From positions 101,001 to 165,000 of the forward strand of contig JALJCO010007139.1 in assembly GCA_023101725.1 (NCBI GenBank): a stretch of 64,000 nucleotides of DNA, in the 5' to 3' direction. The stretch's first letter is position 1; the number at the start of each line of letters is the position of its first letter. The notes under the pieces are model-generated. The model worked only from the letters and a program-made list of their open reading frames with translations, made no database searches and was not told where the DNA came from. The position numbers were made by a program, and so were the translations under genes. This DNA is from Atherinomorus stipes. Taxonomy: Eukaryota > Chordata > Actinopteri > Atheriniformes > Atherinidae. Positions 48,501 through 56,665 of the stretch are shown here, in pieces.

Positions 48501-51500
48501 CATAAAATGTGGAAATACTGTGATGCAGTGAGTTTTCTCTGCTTCCATCAGTTATAGATTTATAAGCCAAAATGCAGGATTTTAGATAACATCATTTCAT
48601 CTATTTTTTTTAAACAATGTTTTATAATTTATTGTTATTTGCACTGATGTCGGCACTGAATGCTGGTTTGTGTTTCTGCTGACTGCACAAAACTTGCTCC
48701 TCCAGGACATAAAAGATCTTCTAATCCAAAGGAAAATAATCCCAAATGCTTCCAAAGCAATGGAGAGGCAAACAAATGGACAATCAAATCTGGCTCCATA
48801 CAGTCCTTGGACATATGGAAGTCCCCTTTCAAGCAAATGTTCATCTTTGGAGATTTAAAAACAAATCCATGTTAACATATTTCTGGTTTATTTTGTTTTT
48901 TCCACTAAAAGCATATGGATTACTTCACTTACTCGTAGGTAGTTTCAGAGACAGGAACTCTTATCTTTGCTGATAGAGAAGAGCCAGTCTTACTAAGCTT
49001 TCCTTTTAAAGCTTGAAAATGATTTCTTTAACATGACTGATTTGAGTTGGCTTAGAAAATCTTCAGGATTGTAGCTGTTCAGTGATCTTTATAGAAAAAT
49101 CTAAATCCAAACAAGCAGTGGAAGGCAAGTGAAGTGATCCAAGGTGTGGTAGGCAGGCTACGATTGATTGGATATCAACACAGTCTATAACGCCTTTCAG
49201 CAAAGAATTTTGTAACGATACAACAAAAAACACATAAAAAAATTCAAGTTATTTAGGTATTGTCCAATTAACCTACATCAATGCTGAAATATAAGACAAT
49301 TTCACAAGATAAATCGACAATATCTAAGCTTAAGTTGACGCTATCTAAGGAATTAAATATTACTGCAGTGTACTGCTTTGTTGGTAAAAATTGATATACA
49401 ATATAATACCCCAATATTCAGCATCTGAGAGGCAAGCTAATTAGTAAGACAAGATAAAAGAGTGGAGGTGTTACCTTTGCCACAAGCATCTGCTGCTGAG
49501 CTTCAATTTGTTGCTGTTGTCGTGTGGCCATCTCCTGCAGCTCTGACAGCGTGAGCTCCACACGCTGATTCCCCACCTACACAAACGCACACAAGATGGT
49601 CAAGACAGTAAAATCTGAGCAGAGTGATGCTGATGTTGACACCTACTGAGATGTTACAAGAATCCCTGATGCACAGTGACACAGAAGAGGGGCAAGATTT
49701 CTAAACCGTTCAAACAGTAAGGGTGTGGCTGTTAGTGCGGATGTTTGGTTTTGTTCTTTTCTTCAGTGAAAAAAAATAAGTATATTATGCACAAAAGGCT
49801 AAAAGGGCTTATCTTTCTTACACTAAAGGCTATTTGATTCAGACGAGGGCATGACCTGACATTCTGTTTCCCCTTTGAGCTGCTTTGGGCAGGATGACAC
49901 ACTTTAAGAGATGCACTGCTTTTCCTCCAGCCACAACATTTAGCAGCTACGAAAAGCTAAAAGCTGTCCTTAGACTGTAAGAGTTGATGAATAAATCTTT
50001 GTTTTTAACGTCACTCAGGTTGGCGGTTGGCATTTGACGGGACAGTACGTCAGAGACAAATCTGAAAGATATTTAGTGCACAATAATACATCGAGCATCC
50101 AAAGTTACATAAGCTAAAAACATTATATAAGAATAAAAGTGCAAAAATAAAAGACAAAGAAACAAGTTATGCAAAAAGCTATTTGCTGAAATTATTTTAG
50201 TAGATGTCTGATTTTGGTAGCCTCAGGATAAAAAAGCATGAGACTTTGAAACACAGTAAGGGTCTTTCCCCTTTTAAAAAAAAATCCTCATTGTGATGGT
50301 GATGATGAAGACTCAGTGAGCAAGACATTTGAGCCTGTGAGGGCAACGTGCCATTTGGTGGCATAGGCTTCATATCACATCGCATGGGGAAGGGAATAAG
50401 AAACTGTGACAGCCAAGCTACCACCAAAGGTCAATAATAGATTATTCAAGTACACGGAATCACCAGAAGGCAAATTTTGTTACACCAAAATGAAAAATAA
50501 ATCCTATCCAGCAATTAGTTACATTAGATATCCACTCCCGGTTCCATGTTCCAGATTACTGTTAGACACATGCATATGCTGCAGAAAAGTTGACCTACTG
50601 TTGATAAAAGTTAGTGGATGGCTAGTGACTGAATCAAAAGATATGGTATATGCTGCACCATGACTAATAAATCCCATATTAATGGTTTACACTGGAAAGG
50701 GAAGCTGATGCACTAATAGAAAAAACACACATAGTTGACAATGACTCTTTGGTTTGAGTAATCATCTCACAGCTCTAACTGCAACACGAAATCTTGTAGA
50801 ACTGTAAGCAAAGGAAAAAATGTAAGAGAAACACAGACCAATTCAACAAAGTGTCCTCCACCTTCAGGTTACAGCTTCCTTGCTTTTCAGAAAGGGGCTT
50901 AGAAGGAGCTGTTGCAATATAAATGAAAAAGGATTCCCCTCACAAACACATTGCATTGAAGTTCTCTCCCTTATCCATAATAAAGGATCTATGTGATGTT
51001 CAAGAGGTTGCAGAGTAAAAGAGGCTTTGCTAGTGCTTCTCTCTCCAAACCACACTCCAAACTGTTGTCTAAACTGGCAGCATATCTTTGAATATAAGAA
51101 CAGAAAGAGTCAACACACAACTCCGTAGTACAAGCTTCACTGGAATTCTTCCAGACTTTGCCTTTTGGAGGGATGCACAGAGGGAGGAGATGAAGCCAGA
51201 ACTGTCACAGTGGGTTATTACTGGTTCAGAAAGAGGCTTCTTTACTCGAGAAGAGATTTGTTAGAGGCTTACAATGTGTAAGTGTATATATTACAGTTGG
51301 AGATAATCCTAAACATACATAAAATCAGTGAAATTGAAGGTGAAATAAACACGCAAAGAAAAAAAAAAACAAAAACACTATGTGCTGCCCTAACTTGATT
51401 CATACTGCCGACTTATTTGAATAAAACATGTTTCATTATACAGAATCATTTCAACTTTTACTGTACTGTGCAGGGAAGCAACAAAAGTATACAACAAGTC

Positions 51501-54500
51501 AAACATGCCCTCCTCTTTTTCTGCAGCGTTGCCCTCATGACTCAGGCAGCGTTCCCCTACCTGGCATTTGTAAAGATGTCTAGAAATACTCTGAAAGGGG
51601 AGGGGTGAGGCGAGGTAACTCAACCGCAGCCGGAGCTGAGATGGGAAGAGCGGGATAAGCCACTGGCACACACACACAGAGCCACGCTCAAATGCACTCA
51701 AGCAGCGCTGCATCAATGACAATTCACCCAAGGGAGAAACAGACACATACACACACACACACACACACCATCAGATAGGGGGAGTTGGAGAAACACCCAA
51801 CTGACTACTCTACCAAATCCCTTGCATTTTTCATTATAAACTTTGTATATAGGCATGGTTATAAGATTAAATAAATAATCCGTCCCCAAAACAAGCAAAC
51901 AACCTTTTTCTTGAGCCATCAATGCATCCAGATGCTGTCAATACTTGCAGAGACAGAAATTGTTATCTATAAAATCAAGATGCATGCATCAGTACTGTAC
52001 CCTGTTGAGGTACCTCTGTTTTCTGGAGAGTAGAAGCCCCTCAGTGAACAATCAGGTCTGCTTGGTAAGAACATCCTCTGGGGCTTGGGCAGTAGCCCGT
52101 GGAAAAGCAAAAGGAATTATCTTCTTAGGGGGCCATTATATCATTCAATGGGCTGACTGATATAATCCTCTAAATCAGATATTAGGAAGAAACTTGGACA
52201 TAAATGAGCCCTGACCCTTGGGAGGTAAGAGGGACCAGACTTTCCAGCTGGCAAAGTGAAAGGCACCCAGAAAAATCAATAGTTTGTCTTTAAGCTCAGT
52301 GGCATTAAATTTGCTGTGTTTACAACAGATGTTTGGAAAGCTACTATCTGGATCCTCAATCCAGAGAGTCATACTTTATTGGTTAAATGAAAAAATCTTT
52401 GTTGTTTCTGTGCTTAAGCACATTTATATTGCAATAACATTGTAAACTGTCAGCATTAAACAGTATGAATAAAGAATCTAGAGAAAATCCACTGTAGTTT
52501 TGGTTATCGATACATGTCTTGATGACAAGAAATGGCACACCTCATTCTGTCTGACTTGCATCATATCAGTCTGCAAACATTAAAAGTTGTCAATAACTGT
52601 AAGCTGTGAAGCTTGAGGAACAAGACTGAACCAGCCACCTTAGCACAAATAAATGACCAAACAGGTGATTTAAAAGAAAATTCTTCTTCAAAACTTCAAA
52701 ATACTAAGAGCAAAAGGTCAATGGAGGGCCACTCTGTTGCTCAAATGGAAAGTCTTCATCCCATGGATGAAGAATTCCCTGTCTCTCCGATTGTTAAAGT
52801 AAAGGTCACTAGAAACCACCAAAAGGAAAGGGTGAAAAAAAACCCAAAACAAAGCAGAAAGATTATGGCACTGAGGTATAAGAGTACCCAGAAGCTATTC
52901 CTTTTTTTCCCCAAACAAAAACAGCACTCCCTCAATCTCCTGCTGTGCTGGTTTCTTCCTTTAACCCTTAAGGTTCAATTAGCTACAATTCCTCAACCGC
53001 AACACTTTGACGGTGCAAAATCTGGGACAGATGGACAGACAGACAAAGGATGCTGTGCCAGAGGCTGCTCTTATCAGAGTCATTCACATCTCCTAGCAGA
53101 CGCATCCGAAAGCTAAAGAGCTGAGCATGACTAACCCAACAGGAAAACACAGAAACTGTCTGGGCATGGAGTAAACCTGGGACAAGGTCTGGTAATGGTC
53201 ATATGCTCACTTATATTCCGACTTTTTCTTACTGAAAAATTCTTATTGTGCTCTATAGGAATTAATAAGTGATCTATTTAAATATGATAAAAGATAAAAA
53301 TGTGACATCTGGATTAATCAAAAGCTTAACTAGTGCAGGCACACAGCCAGTACCAAAATACAGTTTCTTCTTGAAAAGTTAGTGTAAATTGGAGACTTAT
53401 TGTTTATAAATGGAATATAAAGCTTTATAACAGTGTGTGTATGTGGGCTCTATAATAATGGCTTACTCAGGAGAAAAACAGTGTGAATAATTTTGACCAT
53501 TTCTCACCCCATTCTCATTGTGCTTCTCTCCAGGATTTCCACTTCTGTGACTCGTTTGATCCTGAGATTGCTGACTCCCTGCAAACAGAAAACCCCCATA
53601 ACAATCACAAATTCAGGACGGTAAAATACAACACATACTCACAGGCAAATACACAAAACTACAATTTAAAAAGACACACACACATCCTTGTATCCCATTT
53701 TTGTGCGGACATTCATGGACATAATGCATTACCTAGCCCCTTACCCTAACCATCACAACCGACTGCCTAAACCCAACCCTTGCCCTACCCCAACCACAAC
53801 CTAATTGTGACAGAAACTCTAAAACCAAGTCTTGACCCCATAAAAAATGGGTTTTCCTTAGGCTTTTTTTTTTTTTTAGTGAGTACCAGCCAAAATGTCC
53901 TCACATTGTTGGTTAAAAGCGCAAAATGGGTCTCACAAGCAAGCTCCCTTTCCTGAAGCCATCTACTTGATGGTTTTCAACAAGGGAAATAAAGGAAGAA
54001 TTTGGTGGAAATATGGAACTTTTTCATTTTTAGAAATCAGCAGGCATCTGATTGTACTCAAGATCAAAGCTTGGCCTGATACCTCTGAAAAACAAGTCAC
54101 CAGTTAATTTAATGTGTACTTAAATTACATGGAACTTATCATTTTGTTTTCTTGCACATAGCTAAAGAAAAGTTTAAGGACATTCTGCTTCCCTTTTCAA
54201 ATGACAATGCACCAACTGGATATAATTCCAAAAGTTTAATGTCAATATTATGAAGGTAAAACCTCTTTCAACTTGCTTCCCTGTAAAGCAATCAATTAAA
54301 CTTAGTTTTTTATTCAGAATCAGCTTTAAAATACTTAAAGGATTAGAGGTTAAAACTGTTTACAGATAAGGACTGGCTCAAAGAAAAAAGGAAGGAAGGA
54401 GCACACACACACTTTGTTGCTTAAAGACGGGTGGCCACGTCCAGTCTTTCAGAGGTACTATCCTGCAACTTTTAGATGCATTCTAGAAGCCCTTCTTCAA

Positions 54501-56665
54501 AACACCTGAATCAAACAAATGGCTCGTTATCAGGGCTCTGCAGAGCTGAATGATGTGCACATGGGCGAATTAAGCCATTTGATTCAGGTTTGTCGGAAAG
54601 GGTATGCTCTAAAAGTTGCAGGATAGTAGCTCTCGAGGACTGGACTTACGCAGCCCTGCTTTAAGATGTCTCTAATCCTAGTTTGAGAAAAAAGAAAAGC
54701 TATCAGGACCATTTTAATGAGTATCAGCAAGAGTGAATCACAGGAGAACAAGAGAAAGCATGCAAACATGTACAAAGACCCGGAAGATTAGAGATGGCAG
54801 ACTAAACAGAGAATAGATAAACTGAGAGTGACACCAGTGTCCATCACCAAGAGGCCAGCCAGATCTCTTCACATCTACTGAATCCATCCTCTGCTGTGGA
54901 TTCAGAAGATGCAGGCGTGTGTGGAGACACAACAGAACAGAAATCACTCCATCACAGCACAATACACACCTTGATCGCTGCTCTCAGCTGGCGAATCTTC
55001 ATGCCGTAGAAAGAACTTGACTTCTTGTTTCCGAGGCCCCCACTTCTGCAGATGTTCATACATCATGTGTTCAAAGGGGATCGCTCGCTCTGAAAAGCAG
55101 ATGAGTTAAGAAAAGAGGGATCTAATTATCTGTCAATTCCACAAGTTAAAAATAAAATATGAGTGCCAGTTGCAGAATGAAGCTCATTAATTGGCGAATA
55201 ATTCAGTAGGCTATATGTATGCACAACTCCACTACTTCCTGAACTTAAGCCAGCTCCTTTGTTTCCTGTCATTCATGACTGGACAAACTGACTAACCCAG
55301 GTGTGTTTGGCCATTGCCATCATGGTTACTGAGGCCAGGCACACTTGACTAATAAACTTGTCCAGTAATGAAAGAGACAGGAAACAAAGGAGCTACAGTA
55401 CCTTAAGCTCAGGAAGTAATGGAGTTGTGCATCTACCCCATTGTTCAGTTCATATAATGCAACATTTGAATATTGAAAGAGGTTTTGAGTTAACTAGCTT
55501 TTAGACTCGGTTAAATCAGGTCTCAACTTTCCTCACTCAAATGAAAAAAATGCATAAAATTTTTAATATTTTTCTTTCCACAAACCAAAATAGAACGATG
55601 AATAATCATTCAATCTATAAATTCTTAAGATGGTTTTCTTTTACGATCACTTTTCTTCCATTTTTTTGGTTTGTTTCTTTAGCACAAGCTACATCAACAT
55701 GGATGATGTGTATGAACAATTCACTTTGTGCAGAATTAAAATGAAATTATGACATCTTAAAAGGGAGTCCATTGAGATCATCGTGCAATGACAGGAGCTT
55801 AATCACTTGGTTTAATTTAAAGGTTATAGTTTAGTTTGTACAAAGAGAAGACAAATAGTAAGAAGTGGGAAAAAAAAGTGATGGAGATGGAAATGACAGA
55901 GGTTTTACAATGTATTATTGCATAACCTGGGGTAATAAAGCCATTGGCTCATATGTTGTTGAGCAAGGGAATGGGTCCTCAGCAAAAAAATGCTGATAAC
56001 ACTGGGTGTGTCAGCACAACGATGTGATGGGTACAAATCGCTTGTACAGAGTAGAATCTGTTGTGACAGTGCTGTGGACAGTACTGGCACGTATTCCTCT
56101 TTGGCCCATGAATTTGTATTCAACATGAATCTTACTTGGTATTACATGCCTCTCTCTGCTTCATCACTTAGCTAAGTCATGCATGGCCCTGCTGAACACC
56201 TGAACTCATTAATAAAAAGGGTGTGTTTTAAATTAATAACGACAGCTTAGGGCTTTACAAAATGACATAACCATGCATAAAAAGGAAGTGTCAGGCTCAG
56301 CAATTATGTGGCCTCAGATAAGGTCCTTTTTTTTTTCCTTTATATGCAATACTAGACATGCCCATTATTCTTCCCCCTGCAAAATGGTGGAAAACTGGAT
56401 GCAGCTTTTCTTTCAATAAGTAGCTGCTCATTGCTCTCAGTTTTGGGTGATTGTATGAACATAATCAGGTAAACAGGCTGTAAAACAAGCAGAGCACAGC
56501 TTTCCAACGCTTCTTACCGTTGCCTCTCCAGACCTCAGCCAGATGGCAGCCGCTCTCACCGGGCTCTTTGCAGAACTCGACGACATCGCGGCATGTCGTC
56601 TCGGGCGTGATGGGTACCTCAGTCACAGCCTGTTCCCCATCACTGAGGTACACCGTCAATATCAT
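39498..56665 (-). CDS. ppp1r13b: ppp1r13b (ASPP1, apoptosis-stimulating protein of p53 1), 17 coding exons
   Basis: ASPP1 is a cytoplasmic/nuclear scaffold. It binds p53-family proteins and protein phosphatase 1 and biases p53 toward pro-apoptotic targets. Exon phases all agree, and the spliced frame is 3363 nt (1120 codons plus stop), close to the roughly 1090 residues of human ASPP1. Numbering from the ATG at 56665: ubiquitin-like N-terminus 1-85; coiled coil about 115-325; PPPY motif 497-500; conserved Pro-rich and PRPLSPTKL / [16 protein letters not shown] blocks; PP1 docking RVKF 913-916; ankyrin repeats about 920-1040; SH3 about 1050-1107 with WWW 1089-1091; C-terminus [27 protein letters not shown] and [14 protein letters not shown] favour ASPP1 over ASPP2. 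The mammalian MMP before MILTV is not in these exons, so a further 5' exon is expected. I cannot choose between teleost paralogues a and b. Confidence 0.96.
39540..40509 (-). other. ppp1r13b: ppp1r13b last intron
   Basis: 970 bp, GTAAGG to TTGCAG. It contains a 5' V-SINE fragment on the plus strand and an AT-rich fold-back stretch at 39880-39970 (runs of A, T and TTATTTATT). Confidence 0.85.
39657..39868 (+). mobile_element. V-SINE, 3'-truncated
   Basis: GGCTGCACGGTGGTGTGGTG head, B-box-like TTTGAACCCC, and the central domain GGAGTTTGCATGTTCTCCCT with GCTTCCTCCCACAAT. The LINE-derived tail seen in the 33412 copy is missing. It lies antisense in the last ppp1r13b intron. Confidence 0.8.
40510..40709 (-). 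CDS. ppp1r13b: ppp1r13b coding exon 16 (SH3 domain)
   Basis: 200 nt. Acceptor CTTTTGTGCAG, donor GGG|GTAAGG. It encodes [20 protein letters not shown], then [24 protein letters not shown] and GYVPRNLLG. It carries the canonical SH3 features (ALWDH for ALYDY, WWW, GYVPRN). The SH3 and ankyrin repeats together form the p53-binding surface in the family. Confidence 0.97.
40870..41036 (-). CDS. ppp1r13b: ppp1r13b coding exon 15 (ankyrin repeats)
   Basis: 167 nt. Acceptor GCCCGAGCAG, donor TATG|GTGAGA. Encodes [44 protein letters not shown] and SQFLY. The flanking phases (2 in, 1 out) agree with its neighbours. Confidence 0.97.
41143..41276 (-). CDS. ppp1r13b: ppp1r13b coding exon 14 (ankyrin repeats)
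   Basis: 134 nt. Acceptor CATTTTACCAG, donor ATG|GTGAGT. Encodes [20 protein letters not shown], then [20 protein letters not shown] and [17 protein letters not shown] is the ASPP1 form; ASPP2 has TEIVKFLVQFG. Confidence 0.97.
41367..41504 (-). CDS. ppp1r13b: ppp1r13b coding exon 13 (PP1 docking motif)
   Basis: 138 nt, 46 codons: [50 protein letters not shown] is the PP1 RVxF docking motif (human ASPP1 has RVRF). The acceptor TTCGTTAAAG has a weak pyrimidine tract, but the preceding intron is only 78 bp and the phases fit. Confidence 0.95.
41583..42376 (-). CDS. ppp1r13b: ppp1r13b coding exon 12
   Basis: 794 nt, the largest exon. Acceptor TTTGTTTCCAG, donor CTG|GTGAGA. It encodes [70 protein letters not shown] and [11 protein letters not shown] less conserved acidic linker follows, with [14 protein letters not shown] and DDDDDNNNN runs. 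The Gly/Asn expansions are unlike the mammalian protein and are probably slippage products. Confidence 0.97.
42465..42915 (-). CDS. ppp1r13b: ppp1r13b coding exon 11 (proline-rich)
   Basis: 451 nt. Acceptor TTTTTTTCCACAG, donor GCAG|GTAAGA. Contains PPPYGS (PPxY, a WW-domain ligand as for YAP-type partners), [57 protein letters not shown] and [14 protein letters not shown], all aligned with human ASPP1. Confidence 0.97.
43040..43173 (-). CDS. ppp1r13b: ppp1r13b coding exon 10
   Basis: 134 nt. Acceptor TTTGTGCCCCAG, donor AAA|GTAAGT. Encodes [36 protein letters not shown] and PVTPSAEK. It is a poorly conserved, disordered linker; the assignment rests on splice sites, phase and the NDTGWPT similarity to human NDGNWPT. 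Confidence 0.88.
43174..44880 (-). other. ppp1r13b: ppp1r13b intron 9
   Basis: 1707 bp between donor GTGAGT (44880) and acceptor CCCCAG (43174). AT-rich; no element or exon recognised. Confidence 0.75.
44881..45009 (-). CDS. ppp1r13b: ppp1r13b coding exon 9
   Basis: 129 nt. Acceptor CTTCTTCGGGGCAG, donor TCCC|GTGAGT. Encodes [36 protein letters not shown] and GSDGTS. Phase 1 to phase 1, so it could be skipped without frame change. There is no strong family similarity; support comes from the splice sites and open frame. It could be alternatively spliced. Confidence 0.75.
45010..45575 (-). other. ppp1r13b: ppp1r13b intron 8
   Basis: 566 bp from donor GTTTGT (45575), a weak donor, to GGGGCAG. 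It contains a small inverted-repeat element at 45301-45473. Confidence 0.7.
45301..45473. mobile_element. small MITE-like fold-back element
   Basis: Left end TTATGGTCTGTCTGAACT; the right end reverse-complemented is TTATGGTCTGTCAGAACT, one mismatch in 18. 173 bp, no coding. No target duplication could be defined. Confidence 0.5.
45576..45768 (-). CDS. ppp1r13b: ppp1r13b coding exon 8
   Basis: 193 nt. Acceptor TTTTTTATAG, donor TCAG|GTTTGT. Encodes [50 protein letters not shown] and [18 protein letters not shown] and DPxKPQ match human ASPP1. Confidence 0.95.
45979..46143 (-). CDS. ppp1r13b: ppp1r13b coding exon 7 (coiled coil)
   Basis: 165 nt, 55 codons. Acceptor CCACCTCAG, donor CCT|GTAAGA. 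Encodes [55 protein letters not shown]. It is the highly conserved coiled-coil end of the ASPP N-terminal half. Confidence 0.97.
46234..46433 (-). CDS. ppp1r13b: ppp1r13b coding exon 6 (coiled coil)
   Basis: 200 nt. Acceptor TGTCACATACAG, donor CAG|GTAATG. Encodes [40 protein letters not shown], and [12 protein letters not shown]. The first codon is split (T from exon 5 plus CG), restoring NGNLSAEIE as in human. Confidence 0.97.
46870..47044 (-). CDS. ppp1r13b: ppp1r13b coding exon 5 (coiled coil)
   Basis: 175 nt. Acceptor CCCTGTAAAG, donor CTGT|GTATGT. Encodes [36 protein letters not shown] and [17 protein letters not shown], close to the ASPP family heptad region. Confidence 0.97.
47045..49474 (-). 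other. ppp1r13b: ppp1r13b intron 4
   Basis: 2430 bp, GTAACA donor to AAAG acceptor. AT-rich with A/T runs near 47715 and 48090-48147. No exon or mobile element recognised. Confidence 0.75.
49475..49576 (-). CDS. ppp1r13b: ppp1r13b coding exon 4
   Basis: 102 nt, 34 codons. Acceptor GTTTGTGTAG, donor AAG|GTAACA. Encodes [20 protein letters not shown] and [14 protein letters not shown], the conserved start of the coiled coil. It is too short to appear as an ORF of its own because it has no useful Met frame beyond its ends. Confidence 0.96.
49577..53507 (-). other. ppp1r13b: ppp1r13b intron 3
   Basis: 3931 bp from donor GTGAGA (53507) to GTGTAG. It contains a CA microsatellite near 51747-51769. 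A plus-strand open frame of 167 codons (52613-53116) looks non-coding: low complexity, no conserved segment, antisense to the gene. Confidence 0.75.
53508..53578 (-). CDS. ppp1r13b: ppp1r13b coding exon 3
   Basis: 71 nt. Acceptor TTCTGTTTGCAG, donor GGG|GTGAGA. With one base from exon 2 it encodes [14 protein letters not shown] then [10 protein letters not shown], matching the human stretch with VPGEKRTENGVGNPR. It was found by phase: exon 2 ends in phase 1 and exon 4 starts in phase 0, requiring an exon of 3n+2. Confidence 0.93.
53702..53905. repeat. dispersed teleost inverted-end repeat
   Basis: Starts TGTGCGGACATTCATGGACA, contains CCTAGCCCCTTACCCTAACC and AACCCAACCC, and ends AATGTCCTCACA, the inverse of its start. 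This CCCTAACC-rich element is common in teleost introns. Here a T-run at 53863-53876 interrupts it. Confidence 0.65.
54428..54658. mobile_element. palindromic hAT-type MITE, copy 3
   Basis: Same family as the element at 36234: GTACTATCCTGCAACTTTTA and AACACCTGAATCAAA on the left, TTTGATTCAGGTTTGTCGG, AAAAGTTGCAGGATAGTAGC and TCTCGAGGACTGGACTTACG on the right. The flanks CTTAAAGA and CTTTAAGA are an 8 bp duplication with one mismatch. Inserted in ppp1r13b intron 2. Confidence 0.82.
54970..55089 (-). CDS. ppp1r13b: ppp1r13b coding exon 2
   Basis: 120 nt. Acceptor TGCTTTTCAG, donor CAAG|GTGTGT. Encodes [39 protein letters not shown], matching human [19 protein letters not shown]. It forms the second half of the ubiquitin-like N-terminal domain. 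Confidence 0.97.
55219..55432. mobile_element. long palindromic fold-back element
   Basis: Left arm ATGCACAACTCCACTACTTC, CTGAACTTAAG, GCTCCTTTGTTTCCTGTC. Right arm, inverted, ATGCACAACTCCATTACTTC, CTGAGCTTAAG, GCTCCTTTGTTTCCTGTC. The arms are about 70-90 bp with few mismatches, around a short centre. 214 bp, non-coding; it resembles teleost fold-back MITEs. The target duplication was not resolved. Confidence 0.75.
56518..56665 (-). CDS. ppp1r13b: ppp1r13b coding exon 1 of the secure frame (ubiquitin-like region)
   Basis: 148 nt. Encodes [49 protein letters not shown]; donor AACG|GTAAGA. Human ASPP1 reads MMPMILTVFLSNNEQ here. A good acceptor (TTCCTCTTTCAG) directly precedes the ATG, so this is a spliced-in exon and either translation starts at this ATG or coding continues into an upstream exon in phase 0. 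Confidence 0.96.

Noticed and set aside
52613..53116. 167-codon open frame on the plus strand
   Set aside because: It lies in ppp1r13b intron 3, antisense. It shows no family similarity, is Lys/Ser/Gln-rich from AT-rich DNA, and has no promoter or splice context that stands out.
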